Assembly (NCBI GenBank): GCA_046758085.1
Contig: JBHHZP010000124.1
Location: forward strand, 1 to 10,882
Source: VRUB01 sp046758085
GTDB taxonomy: Bacteria > Pseudomonadota > Gammaproteobacteria > Acidiferrobacterales > SPGG2
Length of the DNA: 10,882 nucleotides
Direction: 5' to 3'
In this document: positions 7,314 to 10,882 of the stretch, one piece after another
Layout: each line of letters starts with the position of its first letter
Numbering within the stretch: position 1 is the stretch's first letter
Program-made: the position numbers and the translations under genes
The notes under the pieces: generated by a model
The model's database searches: none
Told to the model about the DNA's origin: nothing
Seen by the model: the letters and a program-made list of their open reading frames with translations, nothing else

Positions 7314-8606
7314 TTATTCCGGCCCCCTGAACCGGAATGGGCCACCTTCGGCAAAGCGTGCCTTGGGTCCCAACGCCTCCTCTATTCGAAGCGCTTCGTT
7401 CCACTTGGCCATGCGCTCGGAGCGTGAAAACGAACCCACCTTGAGCTGGCGCACACCCCAGCCGACCGCCAGGTGCACGATGGTGACATCCTCGCTCTCG
7501 CCGGAGCGCGCCGAGACGATCGCGCCAAAACCGGCCGCACGTGCCGCATCGAAGGCCGCGCGCGTCTCCGTCAAAGTCCCCGCCTGGTTTGGTTTGAGCA
7601 GCACCGCGTTGCAGCTTTTCCGCACCGCCGCCTGGCGAATACGTGCGGCGTTCGTCACCAGCAGGTCATCGCCGACGATCTGCACGCGCTCGCCAACGGC
7701 GCGCATCAGCTCGATCCACGCGTGCTCGTCATCCTCGGCGAAGGGGTCTTCGATCGAAATGATCGGATACCGATCGATCCAGTCTACTATCAGCTCTGCC
7801 AACTCGTCGCTTCCTAGCTCCCGGTCCTCCAGCCCCAGCCGGTAGCGGCCGTTGTGCCCGAACTGGGAGGCGGCAATATCGAGCGCGATCGCCATCTGCT
7901 CACCGGGTCTGAGACCGGCGGCCTCGATGGCGCGCACGAGCATGTCCAGCGCCTCTTCGTTGGTGGCGAACGCCGGCCACCAGCCACCTTCATCCGCCAC
8001 GCCGCAGCGCCGGCCGCGCGCTGCTATAAGCGCGCCGGCCTGGTGGTAGACCTCGGCGGTCCACGCAAGCGCCTGCTCAAAGCTCTCAGCACCCGCTGCC
8101 ACCACAAGAAAATCCTGCACGTCTACGCGCCCACCGGCATGCGCCCCGCCACCAAAGATCTGGATCTCGGGCAAGGGCAGGGTGGGCTCCCCCCCGTCCA
8201 GTAAGTAACGCCAGAGCGGCACGCCCGTCGCCGTCGCCGCCGCATGCGCGGTCGCCATGGATACCGCCACACAGGCATTGGCGCCGAGCCGGTGCTTGTT
8301 CTGGGTGCCGTCCCGTTTGATAAGAATCTCATCAACGCCTGCCTGGTCGGCCGCATCGGCTCCCTTCAGTGCCGCCGCAATCTCGTCGTTGACGTTGGCG
8401 ATTGCCCGGCTCACGTCGTAGCCGCCGAGGTGCTCGCCGCCATCGCGCAGGTCCACCGCCTCACCCGACCCGGTCGAGGCGCCTGCGGGTGCAATCGCGC
8501 GTCCGCGCACGCCGTGCGCGAGCTGTACTTCCGCTTCCACTGTCGGTCGTCCGCGTGAGTCCCACACGCGCCGAGCCCGGACTGCCGCGATCCCGGTTGC
8601 TCTCAC
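7314..8606 (-). CDS. Enolase-family protein with altered active site (eno-like paralogue)
   Basis: The 430-residue product has the full enolase layout: N-terminal DSRGRPTVEAEV and GASTG loop, then the barrel. Retained by motif alignment with yeast enolase: S44 (S39), H156 (H159), E206 in ADEGG (E211), metal ligands D243, E286 and the GDD at 312-314 (D246, E295, D320), K338 (K345), R367-S368 (R374-S375) and K389 (K396). Changed: D165 for E168, A366 for H373 (SARSG instead of SHRSG), A41 for S36, and IFGGGAH instead of the usual INGGSH. An ordinary enolase interconverts 2-phosphoglycerate and phosphoenolpyruvate; here a related dehydration or other enolase-superfamily reaction is possible. The GTG start overlaps the kinase stop by four bases (GTGA), so translation is probably coupled. 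Automatic annotation would call it phosphopyruvate hydratase; I am sure of the family, not of the substrate. Confidence 0.85.
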   Translation of the reverse strand: MRATGIAAVRARRVWDSRGRPTVEAEVQLAHGVRGRAIAPAGASTGSGEAVDLRDGGEHLGGYDVSRAIANVNDEIAAALKGADAADQAGVDEILIKRDGTQNKHRLGANACVAVSMATAHAAATATGVPLWRYLLDGGEPTLPLPEIQIFGGGAHAGGRVDVQDFLVVAAGAESFEQALAWTAEVYHQAGALIAARGRRCGVADEGGWWPAFATNEEALDMLVRAIEAAGLRPGEQMAIALDIAASQFGHNGRYRLGLEDRELGSDELAELIVDWIDRYPIISIEDPFAEDDEHAWIELMRAVGERVQIVGDDLLVTNAARIRQAAVRKSCNAVLLKPNQAGTLTETRAAFDAARAAGFGAIVSARSGESEDVTIVHLAVGWGVRQLKVGSFSRSERMAKWNEALRIEEALGPKARFAEGGPFRFRGPE

Positions 8607-9622
8607 AGCCCGAGTTCCTTCACCCAGGCGGCGCGCACTTGCTCGAGCCGCGCGCGGGGATCGATAAGCAATGCCCGCGCGACGTGGCGCACATGCTCTT
8701 TATCGCGCTCCTTGGTCAGATACTCCACCGGTGATTTGCCATCGACGCGCGCGAGCATCAGCCCGGGCAACAGACGTGCGGCCCGCGCCTCCAGCTCATC
8801 CTTCGCTTCCCATGTAACGGCCGCACGATATGCCGCCGCCATGGCTGTGAAGCATGTAAGAAAAGCGCGTGCGGCGTGCGGCACCCACACACACTTGAGC
8901 AGCAAGTGATTGAGACAAAAGGCCAGGTCAAAGGCGGGGTCGCCGTACCAGGCGCACTCCGCATCAAGAAACACCGGCCCCTTCGGTCCAACGAGAATGT
9001 TCTTGGGACTGATGTCGCCATGGACCAGTGCACGTTTCGTCTGCGCGGTGGCCTGCACCAGCTCTTGAAGCTCGGCGGCAAGCTCCGGATGGCGCCGCGC
9101 CGTCGCAACCAGGTAGGACTCCAGGCGCAGGGCGTAAAAGATGGGATCCGTCGCGAACCGCTTAGCTAGCTCATTTTCGTCGGCGGTCGCGCAGTGTATG
9201 CCGGCCACGGTCGTACCCACACGTGCCGCCAATGCCGGATCGGCCTGGCCTTTACGCAACTGCCCTTTCCAAACGGGATACTTCGCAGGGTGGAGGTACT
9301 CCATGACGAACAAGCCGGCGTTGGCGTCATGCGCCATGATCTTGGGCACCGCGTGCGGATAGATCCGCGCGACCGTATCGATCCAAGCGCACTCATAGGC
9401 ATTACGCTCTACCGGCGCCTCCCACTGTGCATCGACTTTGAGCTGCGGCAGCGCGCGCTTCACGCACACACGGCCCTGCGCAAGATCGACGCGCCATATG
9501 TCGGATGACACGCCGCCGGTCAGCGGGACCATCGACACCGGCCCGTCCTCGGGCACCAATCCCAGGTCTCGCAATGACGCGATGATTTGCGCCTGAGCCG
9601 AACTTTCCGTCGCAGCATTCAT
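8603..9622 (-). CDS. APH-family small-molecule kinase (phosphotransferase)
   Basis: This is a 339-residue predicted cytoplasmic kinase of the aminoglycoside phosphotransferase/choline kinase fold. The nucleotide loop is LTGGVSSDIW (35-43), with Lys55 in VCVKRA as the ATP lysine and MEYL (107-110) as the hinge. The catalytic loop is HGDISPKN (201-208, D203 as base, N208 for metal), and FLDAE (D220) with YGDPAFDLA is the metal-binding segment. The start is ATG 9622 because a strong ggagg (9631-9635 on the minus strand) lies 8 bases before it; an in-frame ATG at 9673 lacks this. The gene precedes the enolase-like gene with a 4-base overlap, which implies a shared pathway. The substrate is unknown. 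A drug-resistance role is less likely than phosphorylation of a small alcohol or hydroxy acid, given the partner. Confidence 0.82.
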   Translation of the reverse strand: MNAATESSAQAQIIASLRDLGLVPEDGPVSMVPLTGGVSSDIWRVDLAQGRVCVKRALPQLKVDAQWEAPVERNAYECAWIDTVARIYPHAVPKIMAHDANAGLFVMEYLHPAKYPVWKGQLRKGQADPALAARVGTTVAGIHCATADENELAKRFATDPIFYALRLESYLVATARRHPELAAELQELVQATAQTKRALVHGDISPKNILVGPKGPVFLDAECAWYGDPAFDLAFCLNHLLLKCVWVPHAARAFLTCFTAMAAAYRAAVTWEAKDELEARAARLLPGLMLARVDGKSPVEYLTKERDKEHVRHVARALLIDPRARLEQVRAAWVKELGL

Positions 9623-9790
9623 CCACACCACCTCCGGCGCTACGATATAGCAATGGCGCGCAATGGTGAACATGCGCCCGGGCAGGCTACAATCGAGACA
9701 ATGACCCCGTCCCGGCCGGCGCGCCAGCCCGAGTTGATTGCAGGCGGGAATACTGATCCAATGTGCAGGGTTTTCGCGGAGATATAACGA
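9623..9790. promoter_or_regulatory. Divergent promoter region between the kinase operon and fnr
   Basis: This 168-bp region must drive both the minus-strand kinase/enolase pair and plus-strand fnr. A strong ggagg for the kinase is at 9631-9635 (minus) and ggaga for fnr at 9778-9782, each 8 bases from its ATG. A plausible plus-strand -10 is TACAAT (9688-9693), with only a weak -35 upstream. One FNR-like half site TTGAT (9734-9738) is present, but the second half is missing. Confidence 0.45.
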
Positions 9791-10531
9791 ATGGGCGAGC
9801 CAAGCCGCGCGCTTGAATCATCCCGGACCAAGGTTTCGTGCAAAGACTGCGCACTGGGTAATTTGTGCCTGCCACACGGGCTCGACTCCACCGAGGTCGA
9901 GCACCTCGATCGTGTCGTGTTGCGGCATCGCCTGCTGGCGCGCGGCGAGCACGTGTTTCGGGCAGGGGATGCCTGCTTGTCGCTCTACGCGGTGCGCTCC
10001 GGCTCGATCAAATCCTACGTATCGACCGAGAACGGCAGCGAGCAGATCGTGGATTTTCACCTCCCCGGTGAGCTGCTGGCGCTCGACGGGCTCGAGGACG
10101 AGCGCCACACCTGTTCGGCACTCGCTATGGAAACGACGCATATTTGCGAGCTGCCCGTGTTCCAGCTCGAGAGGATGTGCCAGCTCCTGCCCGGGCTACC
10201 ACGCCAGCTGCTGCGGCTGATCGGCCGTGAGGTGGCCACCGACCACGCGATGTTATTGCTACTGGGCAAGAAGAGCGCCGTAGAGCGCCTGGCCACATTC
10301 CTGTTCAACCTGTGCGCGCGCTTCAAGCAACGCGGCTTCTCCGAGCGCGAGTTCAACTTGAGCATGCCGCGCGACGACATTGCCAACTACCTGGGTCTCG
10401 CCCGCGAAACCGTGAGCCGCCTGTTCACCCGCTTCCAAGAAGAGGGGCTGCTGACTGTGCAGCGCCGCTACATTCGTATCCACGATCTGGGTCGGCTACA
10501 GGCGCTGGCCAGCCCCTGCGCTGGCGATTGA
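9791..10531 (+). CDS. fnr: FNR/Anr-type oxygen-sensing transcriptional regulator
   Basis: The 246-residue product belongs to the Crp-Fnr family. All four cysteines that hold the oxygen-labile [4Fe-4S] cluster in E. coli FNR are present: C17, C20 and C26 in CKDCALGNLC, and C119 in THICELP. The cyclic-nucleotide-like beta-barrel (SLYAVRSGSIKSY, FHLPGELLALDGL) is followed by the dimerisation helix with D151 matching E. coli D154. The helix-turn-helix carries E206-x-x-S209-R210 in RETVSRLF, the FNR recognition set for TTGAT-N4-ATCAA. The protein should be a dimeric activator or repressor under low oxygen. The start at ATG 9791 is supported by ggaga 8 bases upstream. It is divergent from the kinase/enolase pair. 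Its Gammaproteobacteria/Betaproteobacteria-like sequence supports the assignment of the host. Confidence 0.95.
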   Translation: MGEPSRALESSRTKVSCKDCALGNLCLPHGLDSTEVEHLDRVVLRHRLLARGEHVFRAGDACLSLYAVRSGSIKSYVSTENGSEQIVDFHLPGELLALDGLEDERHTCSALAMETTHICELPVFQLERMCQLLPGLPRQLLRLIGREVATDHAMLLLLGKKSAVERLATFLFNLCARFKQRGFSEREFNLSMPRDDIANYLGLARETVSRLFTRFQEEGLLTVQRRYIRIHDLGRLQALASPCAGD

Positions 10532-10628
10532 TCGCACAGGCCCGGCGCTTGTCCATACCATCGGTAATGGCCGCAGCCCATGCCCGCTGCGCCTGGCCTG
10601 AGCCTGCGCCGTGCTCGACCCTGGTATT

Positions 10629-10668
10629 AAAAAAAGGGCCTACACCTCGACGGCGTAAGCCCTTTTCC
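10629..10668. terminator. Probable bidirectional intrinsic terminator between fnr and the porin gene
   Basis: aaaagggc (10632-10639) pairs with gcccttt(t) at 10659-10666, and the stem continues after one mismatch through tac/gta to cc/gg. An A7 run on the left (10629-10635) gives a seven-T tract on the minus strand, suited to end the porin transcript. Four Ts on the plus-strand side could help end fnr. A further short hairpin (10672-10677 with 10683-10688) lies just beyond. Confidence 0.75.
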
Positions 10669-10768
10669 AGCGGCCAGTTGCGCTGGCCTACTTACAACGA
10701 CCCTTTCTTATTTATTTTTATTGGGTAAACCATAATCCGCGGCTGCGTTTCGCATATACGCGCGGGTA

Positions 10769-10882
10769 TTACTTCCACTTGATGCGGCTGCCGACATTGA
10801 GCGCGGACACCTTGCTCAGACCGGCGAGATCGGAGTCGGATACCCGGTACGCGGCATAGAGCTCGACGAACTTGGCCGGCTT
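10769..10882 (-). CDS. Probable outer-membrane porin, C-terminal end (5' part outside window)
   Basis: The frame is open from the window edge and ends in TAA at 10771-10769, giving 37 residues. FVELYAAYRVSDSDLA followed by VSALNVGSRIKWK has the pattern of the last two transmembrane beta-strands of Gram-negative general porins, with alternating residues and an aromatic near the end. Most porins finish in Phe or Trp, the BAM recognition signal; here a Lys follows the Trp, which is unusual. Its transcript would run into the terminator at 10629-10668. The family call rests on a short segment. Confidence 0.6.
   Translation of the reverse strand, partial: KPAKFVELYAAYRVSDSDLAGLSKVSALNVGSRIKWK

Noticed and set aside
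7316..7338. Small inverted repeat attccgg/ccggaat at the enolase-like stop codon as a terminator
   Set aside because: The stem has only 7 bp, it overlaps the coding end, and there is no T-run on either strand.
9730..9760. TTGATTGCAGGCGGGAATAC as an FNR box
   Set aside because: Only the TTGAT half is present; the ATCAA half at the required 4-base spacing is missing.

Overview
The window is high-GC DNA, most likely from a gammaproteobacterium. The main reasons are an FNR regulator very close to the enterobacterial/Anr type, a C-terminal end that looks like an outer-membrane porin (Gram-negative), and a Pseudomonas-style five-step histidine degradation route that uses formimidoylglutamate deiminase (HutF). 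The order or genus cannot be fixed from the sequence alone.

Layout. (1) Positions 1-420 hold the 3' end of a cobalt-type nitrile hydratase alpha subunit. (2) 421-759 is a non-coding, repeat-rich stretch. It has terminal inverted repeats, a perfect 28-bp inverted repeat and smaller hairpins, and looks like a MITE-type element. (3) hutF lies on the minus strand (760-2139). (4) A second, shorter repeat element (2194-2341) with related ends carries three hairpins in a row and separates hutF from the divergent hutI. (5) hutI-hutU-hutH (2607-7244, plus strand) form the core histidine pathway. (6) A translationally coupled minus-strand pair, an APH-fold small-molecule kinase followed by an enolase-family protein (9622 down to 7314), converges on hutH. 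(7) An fnr/anr-type regulator (9791-10531) is divergent from the kinase. It is followed by a probable bidirectional terminator and by the last 37 codons of a probable porin on the minus strand.

How the genes fit together. HutH turns histidine into urocanate, HutU makes imidazolonepropionate, HutI makes N-formimidoylglutamate and HutF releases ammonia to give N-formylglutamate. The last enzyme (HutG, N-formylglutamate amidohydrolase), a HutC repressor and a histidine/urocanate transporter are not in the window. The kinase/enolase pair is the least explained part. The enolase homologue keeps its metal ligands and catalytic Glu/Lys, but has changes at several other active-site positions (H373, E168 and S36 in yeast numbering). 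It is not in a normal glycolytic or pyrG-eno context, so the pair may act on a substrate other than 2-phosphoglycerate. The best candidates for a second look are this pair and the family of hairpin-rich repeats with shared ends.
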